Shown in pieces: positions 6,424 through 13,516 of a DNA stretch of 35,255 bases. The stretch covers positions 1-35,255 of the forward strand of contig JACQZB010000115.1 of the NCBI GenBank assembly GCA_016207925.1, given 5' to 3'. Position 1 is the stretch's first letter. Each line of letters starts with the position of its first letter. The notes under the pieces were generated by a model. That model did no database searches, was not told the DNA's origin, and saw nothing but the letters and a program-made list of their open reading frames with translations. The position numbers were made by a program, and so were the translations under genes. This DNA comes from Nitrospinota bacterium (GTDB taxonomy: Bacteria > Nitrospinota_A > UBA7883).

Positions 6424-6597
6424 AAAGTTATTGGCGTCGCGTGGTCCAGAGATATCCCTCCGGCAGGGAGATCAGGGCGCATTATCGCTCTCAAGCCTCA
6501 TGTTTCCTCAGAAGATGCTTTGAATGCAGTTAAGGAAGTTGACCAAATGCTATCGCAGGCTAAGCATAATTTTCCTCATCAGCTTGCGACCAGGTAA
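6424..6597 (+). pseudogene. possible gene remnant between prfB and pit
   Basis: After a TAG at 6421-6423 a frame stays open for 57 codons to a TAA at 6595-6597, but it has no usable start codon before a late internal ATG. The translation looks protein-like, ending in a helical, charged stretch (SSEDALNAVKEVDQMLSQAK), and base composition is lower in GC than the flanking genes. It overlaps the 3' end of the convergent pit gene by 19 bases. I read it as the tail of a lost gene; it could equally be chance. Confidence 0.22.
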
Positions 6598-7598
6598 TTA
6601 AGACAACCGTACCCCGCCGCCCCCAACAAGACGCACGCCGGTATCGTCACCAGCCATGCGTTGAGGATCGAAAGAACCACCACGCGGGGCGCGCGGCCAT
6701 AGCTTTTCACCGCGCCGACACCCACCACGGAGGAGACCATCACGTGCGTGGTACTCACCGGCATCCCCGCCAGCGTGGCGCCCAGCGTCACCGCGCCGCT
6801 GGAAAGTTCCGCGCATAAACCCTGAACGGGTTGCAGGCCGGTCAGTTTTTTCGCCACGGTGCGGATGACGCGGAATCCGCCCGCCACCATTCCCAGGCTT
6901 ACCGCCAGCGCGCAGGACACCGTCACCCACAACGGCACATAAAATTCAGGAAGCGCGCCCGCATGGAACATCGCCAGGGCCATAAGGCCCATGGTTTTCT
7001 GCGCGTCGTTGGCGCCGTTGGCGAAGCTCATGGCCGCCGCGCTGAACACCTGCGCGCGCGCCGCCATCCTGTTCGGCTTGCGCGTGGCCACGCCCCTGCC
7101 GCCCATCAGCCGCGCCGCCAGCGTGAACAGCGCGTACGCGGCCACAAACCCCAGCGCGGGCGAAATAATCAACGCCAGCAGAATCGTCACCAGCCAGCCC
7201 CATTCCACCGGCGCCTGACCGCCGCCAAGCCACCCCTTGGCCAGCGCCGCGCCGGTCAGCCCCGCTACCAGCGAATGGGTGGAACTGGTAGGCAATCCCT
7301 GGCGCCACGTAACCAGATTCCACACGATGCCCGCCGCGCAGGCGGAGGCCAACAGCGGAGCGTCCACGAAGTCCGCCACGGCCACCGACTGCGCCATGGT
7401 GAACGCCACCTTGTGGGAGACAAACGCGCCCGCGAAACTCGCGGCGGCTCCCAGCATCAACGCGGCGGGTAGGGTAAGCGCCCGCGTGGCGATGGAGGTG
7501 GCCACGGTGTTGGAGGGGTCATGGAATCCGTTGACGAAGTTGAAAACCAGCGCCAGCGCCAGCGCCAATAACAGCGACGCGCTCCACGGGTCAGGCAT
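6579..7598 (-). CDS. PiT-family inorganic phosphate transporter
   Basis: A 339-residue integral membrane protein of the PiT family, which imports metal-phosphate in symport with protons or sodium. Both family signature repeats are present: GFHDPSNTVATSIATRAL near residue 24 and SFANGANDAQKTMG around residue 190, the duplicated halves that line the transport path. About ten hydrophobic segments surround them. Length is at the short end for bacterial Pit but typical for the DUF47-linked class. Its start overlaps the 3' end of the DUF47 gene by eight bases, so both come from one transcript. The 3' end overlaps a gene remnant on the other strand. Confidence 0.94.
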   Translation of the reverse strand: MPDPWSASLLLALALALVFNFVNGFHDPSNTVATSIATRALTLPAALMLGAAASFAGAFVSHKVAFTMAQSVAVADFVDAPLLASACAAGIVWNLVTWRQGLPTSSTHSLVAGLTGAALAKGWLGGGQAPVEWGWLVTILLALIISPALGFVAAYALFTLAARLMGGRGVATRKPNRMAARAQVFSAAAMSFANGANDAQKTMGLMALAMFHAGALPEFYVPLWVTVSCALAVSLGMVAGGFRVIRTVAKKLTGLQPVQGLCAELSSGAVTLGATLAGMPVSTTHVMVSSVVGVGAVKSYGRAPRVVVLSILNAWLVTIPACVLLGAAGYGCLNYLVAS

Positions 7599-8271
7599 GT
7601 TCTATGACCATGTCCTCCACCACCTGGATCACCGCCACCAGCCGGTCCAGCGTCCATTCCAGGTGGTCGAGGGTTTTCTCATCCATCGTGGCGCGGCGGA
7701 AATCGGCCAGCCTGCCGTCGCGCGCGGCGGCGTTGATCTCGGCGGCCAGCGCGCGTTTGTTGCGCCAGTAGATTTCATCGCCCCGCTTTTCGCAGTCGCT
7801 GATGGAGGCGACAAGGCTGGACAGCGCCTTGGCGTTGCGCCGCGGATCGCGCAACAGCGCCACCGTGCCGCGCGCGTATTCGATGCCGGCCGTCAGCGCG
7901 TCCAACTGTTCGGCCACAAACGGGGGGAAATCCTCCCGGTGCCCGGCGTGGACATGGGTTTTGGCGGCCTCGTCCAGCCCGTCGAGGATGTCGTCCAGCG
8001 CGTCGAACAGGCGGCGCAGTTCCAGCGGCGAGAACGGCGGCGTAAACGAGTGCTTAAGCCCGGTCACCACCAGGCGAACGATCTCGTCACCGGCGCTTTC
8101 ATGATTTTTCAGTTCGGTCACCAGCGTTTGCTTATCGTTGGGAGCCATCGCGCCGCGCTGCGCCGCCGCGCGGAACAGCCGGGCGCTTTCCAGGATCAGG
8201 GCGTACACCCGCTCCATGGGGGTGAAAAAATCCATCTCCTCCGGGTAGAGGAAGCGCGTCAGCCAGCTCAT
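7591..8271 (-). CDS. DUF47 (PhoU-like) partner of the phosphate transporter
   Basis: A 226-residue all-helical protein of the DUF47/PhoU-like family, usually encoded next to Pit transporters and thought to regulate them. Characteristic stretches include FFTPMERVYALILESARLF near the N-terminus, VTELKNHESAGDEIVRLV at about 50-70, LFDALDDILDGLDEAAK at about 85-105, SDCEKRGDEIYWRNKRAL at about 160 and the final DRLVAVIQVVEDMVIEHA. The paired E-x2-GDE motifs are metal-binding acidic motifs in this fold. It is promoter-proximal to pit and overlaps it by eight bases. Confidence 0.92.
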   Translation of the reverse strand: MSWLTRFLYPEEMDFFTPMERVYALILESARLFRAAAQRGAMAPNDKQTLVTELKNHESAGDEIVRLVVTGLKHSFTPPFSPLELRRLFDALDDILDGLDEAAKTHVHAGHREDFPPFVAEQLDALTAGIEYARGTVALLRDPRRNAKALSSLVASISDCEKRGDEIYWRNKRALAAEINAAARDGRLADFRRATMDEKTLDHLEWTLDRLVAVIQVVEDMVIEHA

Positions 8272-8313
8272 GTATCCATTGTAGCGGGAGCGGAACGCAG
8301 AACGCGACCCGCG

Positions 8314-8715
8314 TTAATGCGCCGGGCCGGGAGGCGGAGCGAAGCGCAGCGAAGTATCGCGCAGATGGTGGCGCAGGCGGGTCATTACCGGGTCGGGGAG
8401 CAGTTCATCCGATTCGTGCAGGTAGCGCAGCACGGACACGCTCCAGGCGGCCTCGTCGGGCGTTTCGATGATGGCGATGTTGCGTCCGCCGAATTCGGCG
8501 AACACCATGTCGCGCAGTTGATCCAGCGACTCGGCCTTTTCATTGCGTGTGATCTCGATGGGGCGCAGCGGGGCGACGTGGTACACCTCGAGGCCCGCCA
8601 GTTCGTCCGGGATGTCGCCGCCGGAAAGCTCCTCAATGGTCATCATGCCGGGGCCGCCCACCTGGTCCGGATCGCCCACGGCGGCCAGGTACACGGCGGC
8701 GCGCTGGATCATCAT
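8314..8715 (-). CDS. hypothetical protein, 133 residues
   Basis: A soluble alpha/beta-looking protein without signal peptide or membrane segment. It begins MMIQRAAVYLAAVGDPD and contains an extended middle (GLEVYHVAPLRPIEITR), a helix (AESLDQLRDMVFAEF) and a C-terminal helix ending in a Pro-rich tail. The frame stays open upstream to 8868, but the downstream ATG pair at 8715 is preferred because a short ORF with a good ribosome binding site ends across it. It lies 42 bases upstream of the DUF47 gene on the same strand, so it may join that transcript. I do not recognise the family. Confidence 0.6.
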   Translation of the reverse strand: MMIQRAAVYLAAVGDPDQVGGPGMMTIEELSGGDIPDELAGLEVYHVAPLRPIEITRNEKAESLDQLRDMVFAEFGGRNIAIIETPDEAAWSVSVLRYLHESDELLPDPVMTRLRHHLRDTSLRFAPPPGPAH

Positions 8716-8783
8716 CTGTTCGGCGGCTCCGCCACCTTGCGGCGGGCGCGCTCTTCTTGCGCGCGCAACGAAATTTTGCCCAT
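8712..8783 (-). CDS. 23-residue upstream ORF
   Basis: ATG at 8783 is preceded by AGGGAGC, the best ribosome binding site in this gap, and encodes a short basic peptide (MGKISLRAQEERARRKVAEP...). Its TGA overlaps the ATG at 8715 of the 133-residue gene. It may be a coupling leader for that gene. Alternatively a frameshift has split a slightly longer protein, with these residues as its true N-terminus. Confidence 0.35.
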   Translation of the reverse strand: MGKISLRAQEERARRKVAEPPNR

Positions 8784-8814
8784 GCTCCCTAGTGTGGCGC
8801 GCCGCGGCGGCGAA

Positions 8815-8826
8815 GTCAAATTTGAC
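8815..8826. promoter_or_regulatory. perfect 12-bp palindrome in a divergent gap
   Basis: GTCAAATTTGAC is a perfect palindrome lying between the minus-strand small ORF and the plus-strand permease operon, five bases upstream of the likely -35 of the latter. Its position suits an operator, but no regulator is encoded nearby. Confidence 0.35.
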
Positions 8827-8830
8827 ATGC

Positions 8831-8859
8831 AAGACAACCAATGCGCCGTGTACTACAAT
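8831..8859 (+). promoter_or_regulatory. likely promoter of the permease-ATPase-barrel operon
   Basis: AAGACA (8831-8836) is separated by 17 bases from TACAAT (8854-8859). The leader to the ATG at 8898 would be about 32 bases. The -35 is weak (four of six). Confidence 0.4.
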
Positions 8860-8897
8860 CAAACGCAATGGGAGCGGCCCGCGCGGGTGAAGTACGG

Positions 8898-9407
8898 ATG
8901 AAAGACACGAACCTGATCGTCATAACCCTGCTGTTCGGCCTGGCGGCGGCGGCGATGGTGGCCTATGGCTATGTCAAGGGCGGCGGGCAGGGCGCCTTGG
9001 GAATCAAACTGGCGGCCACCAACCTGGGCCGCGTGCTGCCCTTGCTGATTTTCGCCTTTATCATCGCGGGGATGGTGCAGGCGCTGGTACCGCAGGATCT
9101 GATAGCGCATTGGGTGGGCGAAGGCTCCGGTTGGCGCGGCATCATGGTGGGCACGGTGGCCGGGGCGATGACCCCGGCGGGGCCGTTTGTCAGTTTTCCC
9201 ATCGCCGCCGCGCTGCTGAAAGCGGGCGCGTGCGTCGGCCCGCTGGTGGCGTTTTTGACGGCGTGGATGCTGCTCTCCGTCTCGCGCATTCCCATCGAGC
9301 TTGGCATTCTGGGATGGAAGCTGACGCTTATCCGCGTGGCGTGCTGTTTCTTTGTGCCGCCCGTGGCGGGCTGGCTGGCGTGGCGGGTGTTCGGCTGTTA
9401 TGAGTGA
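8898..9407 (+). CDS. half-size permease of the YraQ/DUF318 (ArsP-like) type
   Basis: A 169-residue membrane protein with about five hydrophobic spans. The core GTVAGAMTPAGPFVSFPIAAALLKAGACVGPLVAFLTAW matches in style the P-x-G-P family signature of YraQ/DUF318 permeases, some of which (ArsP) export organoarsenicals; this copy is about half the usual length, a form also found in pairs elsewhere. The substrate is unknown. Start at 8898 chosen because the longer ORF from 8841 has no ribosome binding site and would run across the promoter. Its stop lies inside the first codons of the ATPase gene (8-base overlap), so the two are coupled. Confidence 0.75.
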   Translation: MKDTNLIVITLLFGLAAAAMVAYGYVKGGGQGALGIKLAATNLGRVLPLLIFAFIIAGMVQALVPQDLIAHWVGEGSGWRGIMVGTVAGAMTPAGPFVSFPIAAALLKAGACVGPLVAFLTAWMLLSVSRIPIELGILGWKLTLIRVACCFFVPPVAGWLAWRVFGCYE

Positions 9408-10104
9408 TGCCGCCGCCGCGCCCATCGTGTCGCTAACCAAAGTCACCCGCGTCTATGAACAGGGCGCCGCGCGGGTGACGGCGGTGGACAACCTTACGCT
9501 CCACATCAACAAAGGCGAGTTCAGCGCGCTGTGCGGCCCCTCCGGCAGCGGCAAAACCACCACGCTGAACCTAATCGGCGCGCTGGACGCCCCCACGTCC
9601 GGCGCCGTGACGGTGGAAGAGCGCGCGCTTTCCTCGCTCTCCCGTTCGGAGTTGGCCCGCGTCCGGCGTGACCGGATCGGGTTCGTCTTCCAGTCCTACA
9701 ACCTGGTGCAGACGCTCACCGCGTTTGAGAACGCGGAGTTCGTTCTGGCGCTGCAGGGCATGGCGGTGAAACAACGGCGCGCGCGCGTCATGGAGGTATT
9801 GGGGCAGGTGGGGCTTGGCGGATTGGAAGACCGGCGGCCCGACGAGCTTTCCGGCGGCCAGCAGCAACGGGTGGCCATCGCGCGCGCCATCGCGCCGCGC
9901 CCGGCCATCGTGCTGGCGGACGAGCCGACGGCCAACGTGGACTCCGCCACCGCCGACGCGCTGATGAACCTAATGGAAAGCCTCAACCGCGACAGCGGCG
10001 TCACGTTTTTGTTCTCCACCCACGATCCGCGCGTGATGGCCCGCGCCCGGCGCGTCATCACCATGCGCGACGGCAGGCTGGCCCATGACCACCATAAAAC
10101 TTAG
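9400..10104 (+). CDS. ABC transporter ATP-binding protein, LolD/MacB type
   Basis: A 234-residue cytoplasmic ATPase. Walker A is GPSGSGKT at residues 46-53, the Q loop lies in FVFQSYNLV near 98, the signature LSGGQ is at 150-154, Walker B IVLADE is at 170-175 and the switch His is in STHD at 208. The FQSYNLVQTLTAFEN segment and ADEPTANVDS are typical of the LolD/MacB/FtsE branch, which works with FtsX-fold permeases in lipoprotein release or efflux. No such permease is encoded beside it: upstream is a YraQ-type half permease, and downstream an outer-membrane barrel overlaps it by 20 bases. The protein looks fully active. Confidence 0.93.
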   Translation: MSDAAAAPIVSLTKVTRVYEQGAARVTAVDNLTLHINKGEFSALCGPSGSGKTTTLNLIGALDAPTSGAVTVEERALSSLSRSELARVRRDRIGFVFQSYNLVQTLTAFENAEFVLALQGMAVKQRRARVMEVLGQVGLGGLEDRRPDELSGGQQQRVAIARAIAPRPAIVLADEPTANVDSATADALMNLMESLNRDSGVTFLFSTHDPRVMARARRVITMRDGRLAHDHHKT

Positions 10105-11287
10105 CCTGCCGCTGGCGGTTGCGCTGTGGCTGATTTCTTCCGCCGCATGGGCTTTTTACGAAACCGAAACGCTGGACGCGCGCGGATCGCTGCGCGTCAC
10201 CGCTTCCGCCGCGCGCAATCCCGATAACCGCTGGCTGTTCCCGTCCGAGTATTCCGCCTCCACCGGCGCCGAGGGAAGGCTGTTGGTCAAATGGGAGGCG
10301 TCAAAGCTCCGATTCGACTTTAACGGCTACGCTATCGCCAGCCATGTATCCGTCGCGTCCGCATTGGCGGCGCCGCGCGGAGTGGACGACACGGAACGCT
10401 CGCCCTCGCTGTTCACCCGATGGATGAATGAGGAACGCAGCGGCGGCATGGCGGCGGTGGATCGTTTGAGCGCCGCGTATTCGGTGGACTGGCTGGATGT
10501 CATCATCGGCCGCCAGCCGGTGAGCCTGGCCACCTGCTTCTTTTTCACCCCGAACGACTTTTTCGCCCCTTTCGCCGCGCAGACCTTTTACCGGGTCTAT
10601 AAACCCGGCGTGGACGCGGCGCGGGTGGAGGCGCGGTTGGGCGAGTTAGCGCAGTTGTCATTAATCGGCGCGTTGGGCTACCGGCGCGATGCGGATGGCG
10701 GCTGGTCCGGCGATGTGGAGTGGGAGCGCGCGGCGGCAGTGGCGCGCGTGACGGCGGTGGTGGCCGGTTATGAGCTGGGCGCGTTGGGCGGCCGGGCGCA
10801 GGGGGAGGAGAAATACGGCGCGTCGTTGCAGGGCGAGTTGTTTATGGGCGTGGGCCTGCGGGCGGAGGGGAACCTTGCGCGCGGCGCCGGGGATCGAGTG
10901 GAAGCGGCGGTGGAGTTGGAGACACGCTACCCCAGTTCGCTCAATGCGCGGCTGGCGTATTTCTGGCACGGGGCGGGGGTGGATGATCCGGCGCGGTACC
11001 TATCGGTGTTGTCCGTCACCGGCGGTTATCTTGGCAAGAGTTATTCTGTGTTGGGGCTTGGTTACGAGTTCGGCCCTTTGACGGCGGGCGACGCCGCGCT
11101 GATCCGCAACATGAGCGACGGCTCGATGCTGCTGGCGTTGTACCTTGTCCGGTCGCTCTCCGACGAGTCGGAGCTTGCGTTGACGCTTAGCGCCCCCATG
11201 GGCCGCGAGCCGCGCGGCGTTGCGCTGGAGAGCGAATACGGCGCCGCGCCGTTGACGGCCGGGGTGGAGATGCGCGGATATTTCTGA
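10085..11287 (+). CDS. outer-membrane beta-barrel protein
   Basis: A 400-residue exported protein. Residues 1-23 are a signal peptide with an AWA-F cleavage region. The mature part is rich in alternating hydrophobic strands and ends in an aromatic residue (MRGYF), the usual signal for the BAM complex. The middle segment (VIIGRQPVSLATCFFFTPNDFFAPFA) resembles porin-like or export-associated barrels in which a GRQ strand is followed by a P-x-D-x-F loop, and GVDAARVE follows as in those families. Substrate unknown. Its ATG lies 20 bases inside the ATPase gene, so the permease, ATPase and barrel form one coupled operon that may span the envelope. Confidence 0.78.
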   Translation: MTTIKLSLPLAVALWLISSAAWAFYETETLDARGSLRVTASAARNPDNRWLFPSEYSASTGAEGRLLVKWEASKLRFDFNGYAIASHVSVASALAAPRGVDDTERSPSLFTRWMNEERSGGMAAVDRLSAAYSVDWLDVIIGRQPVSLATCFFFTPNDFFAPFAAQTFYRVYKPGVDAARVEARLGELAQLSLIGALGYRRDADGGWSGDVEWERAAAVARVTAVVAGYELGALGGRAQGEEKYGASLQGELFMGVGLRAEGNLARGAGDRVEAAVELETRYPSSLNARLAYFWHGAGVDDPARYLSVLSVTGGYLGKSYSVLGLGYEFGPLTAGDAALIRNMSDGSMLLALYLVRSLSDESELALTLSAPMGREPRGVALESEYGAAPLTAGVEMRGYF

Positions 11288-11291
11288 TCGC

Positions 11292-12404
11292 TTACACTGG
11301 CGCCAGCGTGTAGCTAACACTCCTGCCTCCGCCGGGGCGATGTACCAGTATTCCTTTGTCAACAAGGTCAGTGATCTCCCGGTACGCGGTCGCGCGGCTC
11401 ACCTTGGCCATGCTGACGAACTTTCGAGTGGTCAGCCCACCCTCAAATCCATCCGGCCCCGCATCAAGGAGCTTTACTATCACCTTGCGTTGGTGCGCGC
11501 TCAACGGAGCCGAATTGAACTTTGCCCAGAATCGGGCCTTATAAAATACGCCGCCCATGACGTTTTCAGAATGATCAATGGCGCGTTCAAGACACTCAAG
11601 GAACCACCGCAGCCAACTGGTTATATCGAGCGAGGATTTTTGCGCGCGCTCCAAGGTCTCGTAATAAGCGTTTCGCTCGGAAGCGATCTGGGCGGACATG
11701 CTGTAAAAGCGTTCCGGGCGCCGCTCATCCTGGGCGAGCGCCACATCGGTCAGGGCGCGCGCCAGACGCCCATTGCCATCTTCGTAGGGATGGATGGTGA
11801 CAAAATAAAAGTGCGCGACACCCGCCCGAAGCAGCCCGTCAAGGTTCTCGCGGCTGACATGCCACCAGCGCAAAAACCGCTTCATCTCGCCGGGTACCCG
11901 CCTTGGCGGCGGGGCTGAAAAATGAACCTTCTCCTTGCCTACCGGGCCGGAGAGCACATTGATTTCGCCAGGCCGGTATTTCCCCGCGGTGATTTTGTGC
12001 AATCCTGAATATCCGGACGGGAATAACGCGGCGTGCCACCGGTTGAGCCGGGATACGGATAACTTTTCATCAAATCGCGCCGTTCCGTCCAAAAGCAGTT
12101 CCACCAGACCATCCGCCCGGCGGTCGGTAAACGGTACGCCGGCATAAACAAGACCAAGCCGGTTGGCGACTGATGACCGGACCGCCGCAAGGTTTAACGG
12201 CGCGCCTTCGATCAGCGAGGTTTGGATCGCTTCAGTCACTAAAATCTCGGAGCGCGCCTCGGTGGCCAGTTCCAGCCCCATGGCGGACATGGCGCCAAGA
12301 AGCGTCCCTTGGCGTTTTCGGCATTGGCTTAGCGCCGGCATCAGGTCTTCGCCGCGCCAGGTCAAGGCCGGCCACCGCGCATGTTTCCAAATATAGCGAG
12401 GCAT
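11292..12404 (-). CDS. Fic-domain AMP-transferase with N-terminal DUF4172 and C-terminal winged helix
   Basis: A 370-residue Fic protein, which usually transfers AMP from ATP to a protein target. The N-terminal part (residues 1-85) resembles DUF4172 and contains the class II self-inhibitory motif TSLIEG at 62-67, whose Glu blocks the ATP site. The catalytic motif HPYEDGNGRLAR is at 205-216 with the essential His205, acid Asp209 and Arg213; Tyr replaces the more common Phe. The C-terminal 90 residues look like a winged helix (RKFVSMAKVSRATAYREITDLVDKGILV). A DNA-binding end fits autoregulation, and the promoter carries palindromes. It is convergent with the barrel gene, four bases apart. Confidence 0.92.
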   Translation of the reverse strand: MPRYIWKHARWPALTWRGEDLMPALSQCRKRQGTLLGAMSAMGLELATEARSEILVTEAIQTSLIEGAPLNLAAVRSSVANRLGLVYAGVPFTDRRADGLVELLLDGTARFDEKLSVSRLNRWHAALFPSGYSGLHKITAGKYRPGEINVLSGPVGKEKVHFSAPPPRRVPGEMKRFLRWWHVSRENLDGLLRAGVAHFYFVTIHPYEDGNGRLARALTDVALAQDERRPERFYSMSAQIASERNAYYETLERAQKSSLDITSWLRWFLECLERAIDHSENVMGGVFYKARFWAKFNSAPLSAHQRKVIVKLLDAGPDGFEGGLTTRKFVSMAKVSRATAYREITDLVDKGILVHRPGGGRSVSYTLAPV

Positions 12405-12411
12405 TATTCAG

Positions 12412-12465
12412 ATTATATGCTTCATGTAATGAAGCGATTATAGCGTGTATTCGCTTCACGCGCAA
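12412..12465 (-). promoter_or_regulatory. fic promoter overlapped by GAAGC palindromes
   Basis: On the minus strand TTGCGC (12460-12465) lies 17 bases from a perfect TATAAT (12437-12442). A second TATAAT (12412-12417) sits seven bases before the fic ATG with only a poor -35. Three copies of a GCTTCA half-site cover the region: GCTTCAT (12419-12425) and ATGAAGC (12429-12435) form a 17-base palindrome, and TGAAGCGA (12430-12437) pairs with TCGCTTCA (12451-12458). The sites overlap both promoters, which suggests repression, perhaps by the winged-helix end of the Fic protein. Confidence 0.6.
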
Positions 12466-12530
12466 GGGGCGTTCAAGGGATGGGAAGACTAACACAAGCA
12501 ACAATCAGGCATTCACAACTAGCTAAAGCT

Positions 12531-12926
12531 CTAGCCTACCCGTACCATCACCTGCCGTACCCGTGGCCCGTCGAACTCGCAGAAGTAAATCCCCTGCCAT
12601 GTGCCCAGCGCCAAACGGCCATGGCGGACGATGAAGGTTTGCGAGCAGCCCACCAGCGACGATTTTACATGCGCCGCGCTGTTGCCCTCGCCGTGACGGT
12701 AGGCCGGGTCGCGCCAGGGAACGGCGCGCTCCAATGAGTGCAGAAGATCGGCGACAACGGAGGGATCGGCGTTTTCGTTGACCGTCACGCCCGCGGTGGT
12801 GTGGGGGACGTACACGACGCACGTCCCCTCTTCCACTCCGCTTTGCGAAACGAATTTGCGAACCTCGCCCGTGATGTCTATCAACTCGGCGTGGTTACGC
12901 GAATGAACCGTAAACTCGCCGGTCAT
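12531..12926 (-). CDS. YjbQ/UPF0047 family protein
   Basis: A 131-residue protein of the YjbQ (UPF0047) family. The full-length family pattern is visible: VYVPHTTAGVTVNENADPSVVADLL at about 38-62, the histidine-containing RHGEGNSAAHVKSSL near 78-92 and the final GTWQGIYFCEFDGPRVRQVMVRV. Some members have a weak thiamine-phosphate-synthase-like activity; the physiological role is not settled. The conserved histidines and acids are present. It lies 12 bases from the downstream Fur-type remnant on the same strand. Confidence 0.93.
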   Translation of the reverse strand: MTGEFTVHSRNHAELIDITGEVRKFVSQSGVEEGTCVVYVPHTTAGVTVNENADPSVVADLLHSLERAVPWRDPAYRHGEGNSAAHVKSSLVGCSQTFIVRHGRLALGTWQGIYFCEFDGPRVRQVMVRVG

Positions 12927-12938
12927 ACGGGCGTATGG

Positions 12939-13242
12939 TTACGCGGCGCCCGCGCTGGCCGCAGCCATCGCCGAGGAGCGCACCCGCACGGTCACGTCCA
13001 CGCCCACCAATTCCATGCCTTCGGGGACGGAGGCCATTTCGCGCAAGGCGGGAAGCTCCGCCTCGAAGTCAATCAACTCGCCGGTGTCCACGTTGAAATA
13101 GTGGTGATGGTCGGTGGTCTTCGGCTCGTAGAACACCTTGGAGGGGTCCACGATGACCTCCTTGATCATCCCTTTTTCCCGTGATGCCGTGATCACGGAG
13201 CAGATTCGCCAGTTCCGTTGTGGTGCGTGGATGTACGTTCAT
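12939..13242 (-). pseudogene. Fur/PerR-type regulator with its DNA-binding domain deleted
   Basis: The C-terminal dimerisation and metal-binding part of a Fur/PerR/Irr-type regulator is clear: EKGMIKEVIVDPSKVFYEP, then DHHHYFNVDTGELIDF with the His cluster, and a VDVTVRVR strand. The N-terminal start survives in another frame from ATG 13242 (MNVHPRTTTELANLLRDHGIT). The roughly 60 residues expected between the GI-T stretch and the EKG helix, which form the winged helix, are missing, and the join is out of frame near 13170-13185. I read this as an internal deletion that killed the gene. A GTG at 13196 would allow the C-terminal part alone to be made, without DNA-binding ability. Confidence 0.62.
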
Positions 13243-13258
13243 GACAATACCCGTTCTT

Positions 13259-13278
13259 GTTAGCGTATTAACTGTAAC
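13259..13278. promoter_or_regulatory. imperfect dyad upstream of the Fur-type remnant
   Basis: GTTAGCGTATTAACTGTAAC has GTTA/TAAC ends and a partly symmetric centre (12 of 20 positions symmetric). It lies just upstream of the remnant's start and might be a left-over operator, but the match to any known Fur or Per box is weak. Confidence 0.2.
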
Positions 13279-13450
13279 ACAGGCGCCCGAATAAATCTAA
13301 CCGCCCGCATGGACTCAACAGCTTTGGTGTCCAACCATTGCCATCATACGCATGATTATTCTTGATCCGGGAATGACACAATGACAAAAGTCATGCTTTT
13401 TCCAGGCTCGATTAACGCCTTGAAACAGCATTAGCCACAATATGGTCTTA

Positions 13451-13486
13451 TGTCCTTTTTGGACACACGCCCTTCTGCTATATAAT
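13451..13486 (+). promoter_or_regulatory. promoter of the HEAT-repeat gene with overlapping dyad
   Basis: TTGGAC (13459-13464) lies 16 bases from a perfect TATAAT (13481-13486), about 30 bases before the ATG at 13517. A short dyad, TGTCC (13451-13455) and GGACA (13461-13465), overlaps the -35 and could be a repressor site. Confidence 0.55.
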
Positions 13487-13516
13487 GACAACTAGATATG
13501 GTGGGTAACAAAAACC

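Noticed and set aside
7237-8901. Plus-strand ORF of 554 codons across pit and DUF47
   Set aside because: It is the antisense of two well-recognised phosphate-transport genes; its Ala/His/Arg composition is that of a GC-rich shadow.
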